Shown: positions 10,626 through 21,700 of the stretch, in pieces
How positions within the stretch are numbered: position 1 is the first letter of the stretch
Layout of the letters: each line of letters starts with the position of its first letter
From: Dipteris shenzhenensis
Taxonomy: Eukaryota > Polypodiophyta > Polypodiopsida > Gleicheniales
Reading direction: 5' to 3' (one strand)
DNA length: 64,000 nucleotides
Assembly: GCA_047967505.1 (NCBI GenBank)
Contig: CM106541.1
Translations under genes and position numbers: made by a program
Notes under the pieces: generated by a model
The model's input: only the letters and a program-made list of their open reading frames with translations
The model's database searches: none
What the model was told of the DNA's origin: nothing

Positions 10626-10742
10626 CTAGGATCAGTACGGACGGTGGTATGGGAGGCCGTACAGCTGACGACAGCTATACGGAAGGATAGCAGCTGTACG
10701 GAGGGCGAAGGAGCCGGAAGGGACGTGCAGGGAAGCAGTACG
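10499..10742 (-). promoter_or_regulatory. Cluster of CCGTAC motifs in the 5' region of the ORF1-only element
   Basis: By hand I count 11 GTAC cores in about 245 bp, nine of them within CCGTAC or GTACGG. Six of the nine read CCGTAC in the element's sense. CGTAC is the known core bound by plant SBP-box factors. Binding here is inference. Confidence 0.55.
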
Positions 10743-10813
10743 GACGGAACCAGGGAGGAAGACAACGAAGAGGAGGTCTCCATCCTCTCACCACGACAGG
10801 GAGGAACACACAC

Positions 10814-13652
10814 TTTTTTTGGTGAAAGCACATTACTCTATTATTAACATGAAATCAATGTACATGACATTAGACTCCAAAAGAGAGCCCAATGGAAGAA
10901 CTCAAAAACAGTCAGAAAACACTTCAAGGCTAGTAGCATCCAAGTCCCTTGCAGCATAACTATCATATAAGGATTGCTTGAGGGACATCTGAAGAAAACA
11001 TATGCTTGAGGAAACTGTTGACCCATCCTAGAATGCAATCTCTGTGTCCAAATGGTCCATAGTACCCAAAAACGAGTCCAGTGAAAGAAGAGGAGGAATG
11101 GAGACATTTGAGATGAGAAGCATCCAAACATCCAGAAGAGTTTCCCAAATCTGATAGAGGGAAACCGAAGCCATAGCAAATGAGAGACATGAGTGATCAA
11201 TATGCGAGAGTGCGGGCAAGACCATAATAGATGAGGAACTATCTCGCGGTGATGAGAGCAATGGGGGCAGGAAGGGGAAGCAATGCGACGTGCTGCCAAT
11301 TTCACCCCAATGGAAAAAGCTCCCACTATACATCTCCAAAAGAAAAGCCTCTGTTTCAATGGCAATTTGGCTTTCCAAATTTTCATGAGTTGTGATTGCC
11401 ACCAAGATAAAGGCCTATCCAAATTCCAAAGAGTGTTGGCATGCTTATCAATCCATGGCGGTGGAAGAAGAAATCTGTAGACCTTCGAGGAGGCCAGATT
11501 ATGCATTGAAAGCGAATGGGTAGCAGGAGGTAAGGAAGTCAAATTCCAGTCCAGTAATCTGTCCTGTACAAACAGTGGAGGAACCCGAACAAATGGCTGC
11601 AACATAGTTGAAAGTATTCTCCAAATGGACCTATGATGCAGACCCAAGGAGAATGTCCTGCAAGCTTGTGGAAATGAAAGCATATAACCTTGTTGATCCA
11701 CAACATCTCCAACAAATCTTATTCCCAATTTCATAAGATTATATGCTTTAATAGGTGCCTGTAAAGCAAGAGGCGATTCAAACACCTTGCTCCAATGGAT
11801 GCTTTCCAAGCGAAAAGAATTACCATGATGAGAGGAAGCACCTGTCCATTTAGCATAAGAGAGAATTCTCTTCCAATCATGAATAAAAGCAGTCGAAACA
11901 GGACAACCATGAATTTTCCCCTGAAATGTGGTCATGACTGCTTCCCAGTGATCTGTAATCTAATGCCCATATGCATGGGATGTCATGTTTCCACACATAG
12001 CTGCTAACATAATAGCCCATGGCTGTTTTTGCTGAAAAAAATCAGCAATCATAGTGCTCTTTCTTGCCAACATATGAACCTGAAGATTGAGAATATTCAG
12101 CCCCCCATGAGTCTTGGGTGAACAAATAGACTGCATAGGTAGTAGTCGCAAAGCCTTTTTATGAGATTTTCTTTTCCAAAATATCTCCATAGCCTGGGAC
12201 ATATAGGAAGCCAAATGCTTAAAAGACCAGGGAAGAAGAGGCAAATAAAATTGCACATATGCCATAATGATGGACTGTACTATCCGAAGTCGAACATGTA
12301 GAGGCCAAGTGGACAAATGCTAGTATTCCAGCTTCTTGTTGATCTTTTGAAGCACCCATTTGAGCTGTTGTTACGGGGTAATATTCCAGCCAATGGGGTA
12401 TCCTAGATGCCTCACAATAGTATGGGAAGAGATAATGTGGCCTGGCCAGAGAAGTGCATGCCAATCAGCTTCTTTCAATGCTAGAAGTTTTGATTTTTGA
12501 AAGTTGATATGCAGTCCAGCAGCTATGCCAAAGTCATTCAGTGTATGCATCAAATGAGAAAGGTCACTTTGAGAATTCCTGGGCATAAAGTATGAATCAT
12601 CAGCATATGCATGTGCAAGAAATGACTGTGCCCCTGGAATTTGAAAGCCATGAAGCTGTCCTGTATCTGCAAGATGGTCCATATGCAACAGTAACGGATG
12701 GGTAGCAATGGCATACAGTAAGGAACTAAGAGGGCAACCCTGTCTCACTGAGCGGGTCTTAGTCCAGGTTCTTGACAACCCACCACCAAGCAAACACTGC
12801 GCCGTGGCATGAGAATAGAGCCAGTAATAATATGGACCCCAGCCGAGGGCCAAATCCCAATTTATGCATAGTCTGAGAAATAAAATCCCAATGGACAATA
12901 TCAAATCCTTTCGCAATGTCCACTTGCAGAATAAGAACATCTTGTTTGGAATATTTGCCATACTCAATCGCAAGCAAAGCATTGGAGATATTGTCAGTGA
13001 TCTGCCTTTTGGGGACAAACCCATACTGCCTAGGATGAAGTCCTGCTTGAAAAAAGAAGCGAACCCTGAGGACAATCATTTTGGCAATGAGTTTGTAAAT
13101 AACTGGCATAAGAGATATAGGCCACCAATCAGCCATCGTCTCACACAACCTTTTTTTGGGAATCAATTTGACAAGGCCATGTTTCCAAGATAGAGGAAGA
13201 GATTGTTCTGCCCAAGCATGATTGATCATTAGAAGAAGAGTGTTCTTGAGATCACCCCAAAATGCACGGAAAAATTCAACAGTCAATCCATCCCAACCAG
13301 GAGAGCTGCTTTTACGTAGATGACTCAAAGCATCATCCAGTTCACTAAGCATAAAAGGCTGCTCCAATGCATGAGCCTGTTCCCGAGACAATATGGGCTG
13401 GACATGCATAAGAAATTGAGACCTGGCTGCATTCACTTGCATCAAATGATCAGGCTGAAGAGAAAAGAGATGTTGGAAATGACTAGAACATTGCGATTCC
13501 AATTCTGATTTGGAGGTGGTCCAGGTGCCATCATCTTTCTCGATCCTGCAAATATCCTCCTTTCGCCTATCCGCATGGAGACTTTTAAAAAAGGCTTTGG
13601 AGGAGCAGCCCTTATCCAAAAGGGGTTTCATGCGAGCTCGGATGAAACCCAC
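10814..13652 (-). mobile_element. LINE-A copy 3, longest copy, inserted in (AC)n
   Basis: Plus-strand poly(T) 10,814-10,820 then ggtgaaagc gives the shared TTTCACC tail. The left flank is aacacacac and the right flank the (AC)n run at 13,655-13,685. It retains RT through zf-RVT but lacks the endonuclease and ORF1, so it is 5'-truncated. Confidence 0.85.
10844..13640 (-). pseudogene. LINE-A ORF2: reverse transcriptase and C-terminal zinc domain, frameshifted
   Basis: The N-terminal RT frame (about 13,640-12,780) reads from ARMKPLLDKG through LSHLRKSSSPGWDGL, KLIPKK, QYGFVPKRQITDNI and the motif-A-like ILQVDIAKGFDIVHWDF. A frameshift near 12,780 leads to [15 protein letters not shown] and the catalytic AYADDS box at about 12,597-12,608. 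Further breaks occur near 12,370 and 11,940-11,960. The last frame (11,935-10,844) has the zf-RVT region AKLPLKQRLFFWRCIVGA plus Cys/His. ORF2 would copy element RNA at a nicked target. At least three breaks make this copy inactive. Confidence 0.85.
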
Positions 13653-13653
13653 A

Positions 13654-13654
<1 letters not shown>

Positions 13655-13685
<31 letters not shown>
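13655..13685 (+). repeat. (AC)n microsatellite in the copia-1 5' LTR
   Basis: About 15 AC units at the 5' edge of LINE-A copy 3, followed by the LTR end block (atgtgactcccctag...). This is the counterpart of 6,849-6,887 in the other LTR. Confidence 0.95.
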
Positions 13686-13688
<3 letters not shown>

Positions 13689-13748
13689 GACTCCCCTAGA
13701 TGCACACATGCACCATAGAGCAAGCCCTTGACCATAGTTATCCCAACA

Positions 13749-13753
13749 ATTGA
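13749..13753 (+). repeat. Target-site duplication ATTGA, right copy (copia-1)
   Basis: attga directly after the LTR end cccaaca, identical to 4,636-4,640. Confidence 0.9.
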
Positions 13754-14055
13754 GTAGGTTACTATAAAGAGATTTCAGCAGCTTGGTATTTAGAAGAGGA
13801 TTCTGAGCATGAAGAGATATTGAAGAGGCACTGCAGTGGTACTTCTGCATTTTGAATATTCAGCATCGAGAGGAACTAGAACTTAAAGAGCAAATTTAAG
13901 TTATGATTCAGAAGAGATCGTGTACCACTAGGAGAAGACTATTTGCAGATTATGAAGAGGAGATGCAAATGCAGAAGTAAAAGAGAAGCGTACACAAGAG
14001 AAAGAGACAAGAAAGGATCCAGAAGAGGACGTCTGTCCATTCAAGCAGGAGGGAG
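13754..14055 (+). other. 3' end of the split Ty3 element, with polypurine tract
   Basis: Continues the sequence interrupted at 4,635. It is purine-rich, with repeated gaagag motifs and no good frame, and ends in aggagggag (14,047-14,055), a polypurine tract directly before TGTCATGAC. Confidence 0.6.
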
Positions 14056-14270
14056 TGTCATGACAAGAGAAATCACTAATCCGTGATTAGTAGACATTAA
14101 GACATTATTATGTATTGTACGCCAATGGTGTAACATGTAGATGTATTTATGATGGAAACCGACCTATTTGTTATGGTAGTGGATCATCTCAGTAGATAGG
14201 ACTAGTTGAGCTAGAGCCACTGCTTCTTAGACTTGTGATACTTATTTTATTAATACATATATGCACACAC
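14056..14270 (+). repeat. Probable 3' LTR of the plus-strand Ty3 element (right end uncertain)
   Basis: Begins TGTCATGACAAG straight after the polypurine tract, a common start of plant Ty3 LTRs. The matching 5' LTR was not recognised left of 3,717, so the right end near 14,270 is a guess. Confidence 0.5.
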
Positions 14271-15647
14271 GTGTCTAGGTCCTAGGGGCAATAGGAAGGG
14301 AAGGGTGCATTAAGGTGCATTGAATGGTAGATGCATGGGTCATAGGCTAAGGGTAGGTGTAAATGGGAAGATGGAACTTGAGTGATCTCAAGGGACATTA
14401 TTTATTCACCTTGCCTTTTGAGATGTTTTTTCCCCTCATACATAGCATGATGTATTCCCGCATTTGAGCTTGCTCTTGCTGTTTTTGTTCATACTTAATG
14501 AAGTAATTTTCTTGAAATGGACTGAAGTGTCTCTAATGTAGTCACATGTCACCAAAATGGCATTCTCCATAGACCATTTCCTTCACTAGATTGAGGATGG
14601 ATTTATTTGAACATTGGGATGCCTATAGATCCCCCTATCACATGCTACATGGATAGTTACGGCACCGCTCTGAGAATTATCACATCGATTGCTCTTTGAG
14701 ATAGGGTGAGAAGTTTAGGCCACATGACACCACCAATGAGAGCTGAAACTTTGTACCCTTTGTGAGACATATGAGATGGAGACTGAGAAGCATGTACTAC
14801 TAAGACGCCCCTAATGTTATGAGATCTAATACATATATCATTGTCATTTCTTCTAAAACATGAATTGAGTCCAAATAGCATAGAAACACCAATGTCTTCA
14901 CAAGAGGAAGCACTCACACTGAGTGGCTGCCATAGGAGCACATGATCCTATGCTTGTTTTATACTTGCTGGGAGTTTAGAACTTCCTTTTAAAAGATGTC
15001 AGTCATTCTTAACGATTGTGACCCGTCAAGTTAATCTAGTTAGGTTAACTAACCTATATCCTCCCAGTTACTATAACTAGGAGTTTAACCTAATTCTCCT
15101 ATCATGATTTCATGATTACCTCCCATCATGATGTGTGTATTGGGTCATGAGATGAGCTCTTCAATGCTTATCATTCCTTTGCGTTCTTTTTTGAGATAGA
15201 ATACATTAACACATATCACTTGACTTTAAAATGTGCACTCATTTCACCTTTAATGATAAATAGAAATTAATAAATTGATTTTCCAATAGTTGGATGCACT
15301 TTCAAAGGCCCTCTAGTATAATACAAAGGTTTTCTTGGATTAGCAGCATTTTCAAGGCCCTCTAATCCCCACATTGTCACTATGGAAAGGTTATCTCCAA
15401 CGCACTATTACCTTGCCATCATGGCATGCATACTCAAATTGTAGAGTAGTCTTGAAAAATGCATGTAGAACTTGGAATCTTCATAATAAATCTCATGATG
15501 AAATTTGTGTTGAAAAAGGACTTTTTGAGGCAAAAAATTTCAAATTGAGAATATGTTTGTTGCTTGGGTGACTGAAGGTGTTTTGGAGGAGCCTTTAGCT
15601 TAATCAAATCAAAGAAGTATTTTTTCAACAGACGTCAAAGTATCTAC
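14271..15647. other. Non-coding stretch, probably CFAP44 intron
   Basis: No frame with recognisable protein content on either strand. It lies just downstream of exon 10's splice donor in gene sense, so I read it as the start of the next intron. Confidence 0.5.
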
Positions 15648-15741
15648 CTGGCTCAACAACTCCTGCATCCGTTTGATCAGCAATAAATCTTCCAAGACCA
15701 AGTTCATGGATATAGAAACTCCCGTCGTGTGCAATGCTTGC
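15648..15741 (-). CDS. CFAP44: CFAP44 exon 10 of those visible
   Basis: 94 nt, phase 0 in, phase 1 out. Acceptor ...aatag before GCAAGC; donor CCAG|gtagat. Reads [17 protein letters not shown], the end of a WD40 blade, then an Asp/Gly linker. Without splicing the frame hits a stop soon after the donor. The next exon was not found to the left. Confidence 0.85.
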
Positions 15742-18700
15742 CTATTGTCATTTGGTAAGATAAGTTACCACATGAGATACAAAATTCGTGATGAACAAAA
15801 TCATGCGTATAGAAAGGAGGTGAGACCCACGAGATATTGATGATCAAAACTCATCATGGCTCCACCTACAATACCGCAAAAGCCATCATGTATTCTACCC
15901 TACAGGCACATTCACAGGTGCACACAAATACTTAAGACACTAAGTAATATACATCAACATAAAGAGCTTTAATAATTGAATTCAAATGTAATTTGAATTA
16001 TGTCAGGAAATGGCTGCTTCCAGCAATGGATATGATTAAGGTGAGAGTCCAATCCCTAGAGTGTTTATGCTACTTACATTGTAGGGATTGATGAATAAAG
16101 ATTTTGGAGTTCAGGTGGCAAACCTCCCAATAGACATGCTGCTGCATGACTGACAACTGCCCTGGTGTGGGAGCTGTTTGGATCCGTACTACACCATCAT
16201 CATGACCTGAAATAAGATATTGGTAAGATAGAGAATACCTGCAAAAAAAAGATTTGCAGTGAATTACATAAAGTACAAAATGTCTTTACAAACCCAATCA
16301 AGAGCTTCTACGTTCCAACCACTAACATTGGATGAAATTTAGCTTCACACAACATTCAAAGCAAATCCAACCACCTCTGTAATTGCCTTCCGGGTTAGAA
16401 GAAACGACTGAAATTTCTGGGATGGGAAACAGCAAAAAATAAAATCTGACCAGTCCTTATCAGAAAACAAAGAAATTAGTGTTAGACATATGTGAAAGGA
16501 ACTATTACAGTTAATCCAATGGGAGGAACTCCAACTGAAATGTTCAACCAAATCAAGTACAAGTACTTGGTATAAATAGTCCAAGTACTAGAGCACACAA
16601 AACCTAAAAATAGACTAAGTCCTAGTCTATCCTAGACCACCATATCATTGTATATATCTCTACAAATCCCCCCTCAATGATATGGCTGAAATGCTCTGGA
16701 ATGATCTCAGAAGCACCTGCAGTACCTAAAGTACCATGGTTGCAAAAATTCATCCACATGTGGACATAGCAACCTACGGGACTACAAAAGAAAACAATGT
16801 CATTATACAACCCCCCTTGACATTGTTTGAATGTCTCGTATCCCTAGCCATGTCGATGCCATAAGAAGAGAGGCGTTGACAGTGTTTTAGTGAAGATATC
16901 TGCCACATTGTCCTCAGCGGAATAATATGTGAGATCAAGAAGCCATCCGTGATACAATCCCGCACATAATGATAGTAATTTTCTATGTGTTTCACACGAG
17001 CATGAGATACATGATTGTTTCCAATAGCAATGTAGCTCTGGCTGTAAAAGAAGATCAGAGCCAAGACAGTGCAAGAGGCCTAACTCTATCACAAGATAGA
17101 CTGCACTACTGCAATTTGCTGCAAATTAATGCAAGTGAGTATGATGTCATCGACATAAAGCACAAGCATGAACAAATCTTGTTGCATAACATATAAATTT
17201 GGCTCTATATGAGTGTTGCCAAATCCGTGGGACAGCAAGAACTGATGTATCTTATAATACCATGCACGAGGCGCTTGCTTCAGTCCATACAAGGCTTTCG
17301 TGAGCTTGCATACCTTGTGCTCTTGTCCCTGAACAACAAAACCCTGGGGCTGATGCATATAGACCTCCTCCTCAAGATACCCATTGAGGAAGGCGGTCTT
17401 GACATCCATCTAGTACACTGACCAACCATAAAACGCAGCAAGAGAGATGACAGAGCGAATGGTAGTCATATTGGCCACCGGAGTAAAAGTCTCCTCATAA
17501 TCTATCCCCTCTTCTTGTGCATACCCCTTGACAACTAAACGCGCTTTGTACTTCTCAACTATACCATTTGCATGATGCTTTATTTTGTAGATCCATTTGG
17601 TGCCAACCACATTCTTGCCAATGGGCGCATCCACCAAGTCCCATGTAGCATTCTTTTGAATGGATCTAATCTCAGCTTCCATGCTAGATTTCCCTAAGCA
17701 TCCGCAAAGCGCTGAGGCTCAGTTTTAGCTTCCATCAATTGGGTCACGGGAGCAAAATTCACCTGCTTCTTAGCGTTCTGAGTGCTGGCCCTGGTTCTCC
17801 CCAATATAGGCTGATCTTTAGCATCAGCAAGTGTCAACCTAGCCCATCTAGGAGCTTAATTTTCAGTTGTCCCGATGGGAATAGTATATGGAAGTACGTC
17901 TGGAGTAACATCCTTTGCACGGCGCTGATAATGCTTCCAAAAATTGGACTGTTCCTCCCCATGAGTTGCTTGCAAAGTTGTTCCCTCTACCTCTCAGACT
18001 CCATCATATGGAAGCAACTCCTCACTGATGGGCTGCATGCTATCATGCTCTGCAAACAAAACATTGTTGCTTATGATTACTTTCCTTTCACTGTATCATG
18101 AAGCCTAAAGCCTCGGCTTTCAGTGCTATACCACACAAAGATGCATTTAATGCTTTTATCATTAAGCTTGGATCGATTTTCAAATGGCACCAAAGCATAT
18201 GCAGCAAACCCAAACACTCTGAAGTGATTCACCTTGGGCTTGCACCCATAAAATGCCTCAAAAGGCATCCTATCAACCAATGCTTGTGTAGGGCAGCGAT
18301 TCTGAATATGTGTCTGTAACAATTGCTTTATCCCAAAATGCCTTTGACATTCTCTTAAATTTCAGCATACACCTGTCATCTCCATGAGAGTCCTGTTCTT
18401 CCCCTCTGCAATCGGATTATGCTGAGGCATGTATGGCACTGTTTTGTGATGCTTTGTCCCATGCCCCTTCAAGTATCCCTCAAAAGCATGTGAAGTATGC
18501 TCCAATTCTAGAATGGGTTTGAGTCTCATCCAAATGCTTTGAACTCCTTAAACTAATTGAAACATTCAGATTTGCTTTTCATGAGAAAGAGCCAAGTGAA
18601 CCTAGAATAATCATCAATGAATATGATAAAAGACCGATACCCTCTATAGGTTGTGACATTCATTGGTCCTCCACAAACATCACTATGCGGAATTTGGAAG

Positions 18701-21700
18701 ACCCTTTGTGCTCTTATTGAATCTGGACCATCCTTTTGAAACGGTAGGTGATGCAACTTTCCAAGAGCACAAGCTTCACCTCTTGAGCGGGCTGCTGTAG
18801 TTTTGGCAATCCTTCAGCCATATTATGATTATGCAAATATGCCAAAGCTCTATGATGTGCATGACCAAACCTGGCATGCCATAAATCACCTAGAGTAGAA
18901 GAAGAGACAACCATAGCATGCTGATTATAGGGCTGAGCATCAAGCTTGTAAAGACCCATGCTAGCCTCATAAGAACCTGTAGCCTTCAAATTGAGGGATG
19001 GAGGCTCTTTTAGGACAAGCATCCCACTACTCGCACTAGTCTTCACAGAGATACAAAAGAGGATGACTCAGTCTTTGATGTGCACTCTAGGGGCAGGATT
19101 TCTAGGGCCATGGATGAGCATTTCACGTGTGGGGCACATGGAGTAGTGTAGATGGTATTTGGACCCTTGTTGAGAAAGGACATACCATTGGGATCATGGA
19201 GGATTTGTCTTTATGGGGGTGTCCCCATAAAGTATGTGCATAGGGACCCTAGAGCATGGTAGCAGATTGATGCAAGAAATCACGAGAAGAGCTCTTCCAT
19301 TCTTCCACTACACTGATAGTAATGCCAAGAGGTTTCAGCTTAGGTTGGAAGCCCTTCAAATCCTCTCGTTGGAGGATTTTCACATTTCTGTAGACTTGCA
19401 GAAATCTCTTTGGAGAAGGCTCAGAAAGTCTCTCAAGGAAAGGAAAATCACTCTTTTCTTTTGGCTTTTTAGTCATGGAGGGATTACAATAAACCAATGG
19501 AGGTCTAGGTTTGGGGCTTCCTCTTCTTGATTGCATTGCTATTCTGCTGAGGAGTCCATTGCCAAGAAGGGGACTATGGGACTTTGGGGTATATTTTCTC
19601 TCTTCCCTTTCATCATCACCTACGAGGATCGGTGACTTGGCTCTCTCTATTGAGACCTCATGTGTTTTATGAGATCCATAGCTCCTCTCTGTCTTTTCAC
19701 TGCATCATCATTTGGTTGCTCTTTGGATGCTGTCCCTCCTGTCCTTGCAGACCTGCACATGCCTCAGTGGAGACTTGTTGGGAGATCATAGCGAGCATTT
19801 CAGCTTGGCATATCTGTAGATCTAGATGCACAGAGGCACTTGATGGTTCCCAGATCCACCCTTCTCACACCATGGCTAGTATTTGGACAGATGCTAGATT
19901 CAGAGCACAAGTTTTGTGGCCATTTTGGATGGCTTCAAATAAGTTCCAGCCTGATGATGTTGTTTATGATCTGACTCATGAATTGGAAGGCTTGGTTTAC
20001 CCAGACATGAGCTGGTAGTCGAGAGATGGAGGATAGAACTAGGACCTTGCATAGGAGCTTGCCTATGCAAATCAGCAGTTCTCCATTGACTTGAAAGACT
20101 GGGAAGAAGAACTTTACAAGGGAGACAGCAGCACTAGTTTTTTGTAGTTTTCTGCTCTAGTTTCCAGTTCCAGGATAACTGCTCTCTTTACTGAATTTCT
20201 GGCTGCAGGCTGCTTCAGTTTCACTTCTCTGCCAGGCATGACGTCCAGCCTCTGGTCGCTTGTTTTGATGATTACTTGTTTCAATAGGAGTGGTCGGCTA
20301 TGATGACTTTCACTGCAGCTAGATGGCACTTGTTTTCTACTTTCTATGTTTGGAGGTATTGTACAAAGTTTATATAATAGTAACATCTCATTTTCCTGCT
20401 CAAAGAAAATAAAAGGGGGGAGATCTATGAAATTCTAAAGAGATGAGATAAAAATGTTGGAAAGAGATTTGGAGGGAATTTTGCATAAAACAAAGACCAA
20501 AAATTATAATGAAAAGACCTGCCGGTTGGTGTTCAGGAGAGGAGCACATGGAAAGGTGGAAGCCAATTAAAGATCAAGGATTTCAGTGGGAAAGGAAAGC
20601 AGAGATTTTCCCATCCCCCCTTCACAAGATGACAACAAGGACCTAATTAATAATTTGAACAGAAGTGGATGGAAACGGGGAATCTTTAACGTTTAGAAAG
20701 TCAGGTTCTCATGTATATCCTGAAACGATGGAGCCATCAAGCCTCGTGGACTATGGTAGACACAGACTAATAGGCAAGTTTGATGTTTCTCTAAAAAGGT
20801 GACTAGGACGTCTGGTATGTCCTCCTGCCAGAAAAACTTGGTGTTACATATAGAGGAAGGATGGCACTAAATCTGATGAAATTGGAAACCTTGTCTCCCA
20901 GGGGAATGTAAAAATCTAGTGGGCTATCATTTCTGTTCATGCATTGTGGTTTGTCTGAATGCCATGGAAAAAAATTCAGTTCAATAATCCCCATACTAAT
21001 CCTTCTCTTTTGTGAACTGTTGATGGTACAAAAGGACTCAAACATCCTGACAATTCAAGTGTCTTCTCCACTTCAGAATGCTAAAAGAGTCTTGAGGCAA
21101 TCTTCGAGGTGGAGCACGCAGGCTCAAGTCTAGAGATAGCCGGCAGATAGGAGAAGGACCTTGTGGTTAAGATCAAAGGACCACACCATTGGTGGGACTC
21201 TGGATCTATCTCTTTTGTATTGTGTCCATAGCTTTGGACGGAAATATATTATTTTGGTGGTTTCTCTATCTGGTTGGTTCATTGTCTATTGATGAGCTTA
21301 AACTGAGAATGGGAGTATTTTCAACAAGGCTTTATTGGCTTGGTCATATTGTATGATCTTATGATTTGGGATGTTGGCATGTTTTTCATATCCCTTCTGT
21401 TGAGTTTGTCATAAAGGGTAATTTATTGAACTGAAATCTAGCAATATGCAAGTTTGAACTCAAGCAATATAATGCTTAGTTTCCCAAATAAATGTGATTG
21501 GTCGACCACAATGGAAATGATGATATCGAGTGGAGATAGCATGTACCCCAAGCATTTGATGGGCGAGGAATGCCATTTTGTGATTCCCATCACCTCTTTC
21601 ATATCAATGTGGCATTCAAACAGAAATCCTGCTGCGCTGCCCTGATTCATTGTCAAAAGAAGTTTCATAATTTTAGAAAACAAATATTGGCATGAATTAC

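Larger units (their letters stand above)
8870..10804 (-). mobile_element. ORF1-only LINE-like retroelement (half-LINE)
   Basis: About 1.9 kb. It has a poly(A) tail (plus-strand poly(T) 8,870-8,882) preceded by the same TTTCACC end as LINE-A, one Gag-like ORF1 of about 546 codons, and a 5' region packed with CCGTAC motifs. There is no endonuclease or RT. Both junctions abut (AC)n: acacacac at 8,846-8,869 and acacacac at 10,805-10,813. It would need RT from another element, and LINE-A is the obvious candidate given the shared tail and target. A LINE ORF1 followed by deletion of ORF2 is the alternative origin. Confidence 0.75.
4641..13748 (-). mobile_element. Copia-1: gag-only Ty1/copia element swollen by nested LINEs
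   Basis: Both ends show the copia signature. The minus-strand 5' end is TGTTGGGATAAC at 13,748, the 3' end is ...CTTCA at 4,641, and perfect 5-bp target duplications (ATTGA) flank it. The LTRs are 4,641-6,950 and 8,369-13,748; without LINE insertions each is only about 375-410 bp. The internal region (6,951-8,368, 1.4 kb) has a primer-binding site complementary to initiator tRNA-Met, a polypurine tract and a gag remnant, but no protease, integrase or RT. The element is therefore non-autonomous. It sits inside a plus-strand Ty3 element. Confidence 0.88.
8369..13748 (-). repeat. 5' LTR of copia-1, expanded to 5.4 kb by three LINE-family insertions
   Basis: Starts tgaagaggtg like the other LTR and ends ...atcccaaca. 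Between the two LTR halves lie, in order, a short LINE-A fragment, an ORF1-only element and a long LINE-A copy. Each is bounded by (AC)n on its poly(T) side. Confidence 0.85.
16480..19046 (-). mobile_element. Copia-2: 5'-truncated Ty1/copia fragment
   Basis: Has a 3' LTR (16,480-16,664), a polypurine tract and most of Pol, but nothing upstream of the pre-integrase region. No 5' LTR or target duplication partner was found near 19,046. Lies in CFAP44 intron 7, same orientation as the gene. Confidence 0.85.

Noticed and set aside
10206-10847. Tyr/Gly/Arg-rich open frame (KLYGHPY-type repeats)
   Set aside because: It is the translation of the CCGTAC/GTACGG array and the antisense of ORF1; the repeat pattern is in the DNA, not selected protein.
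14657-14941. 94-codon minus-strand frame
   Set aside because: No recognisable domain, no splice signals in the right phase for CFAP44, composition like the surrounding intron.
20870-20990. Possible extra CFAP44 exon reading [21 protein letters not shown] with AG and GT at its edges
   Set aside because: Exons 7 and 8 already join in phase and complete one WD40 blade. Inserting this piece would break the blade, and the sequence has no WD40 character.
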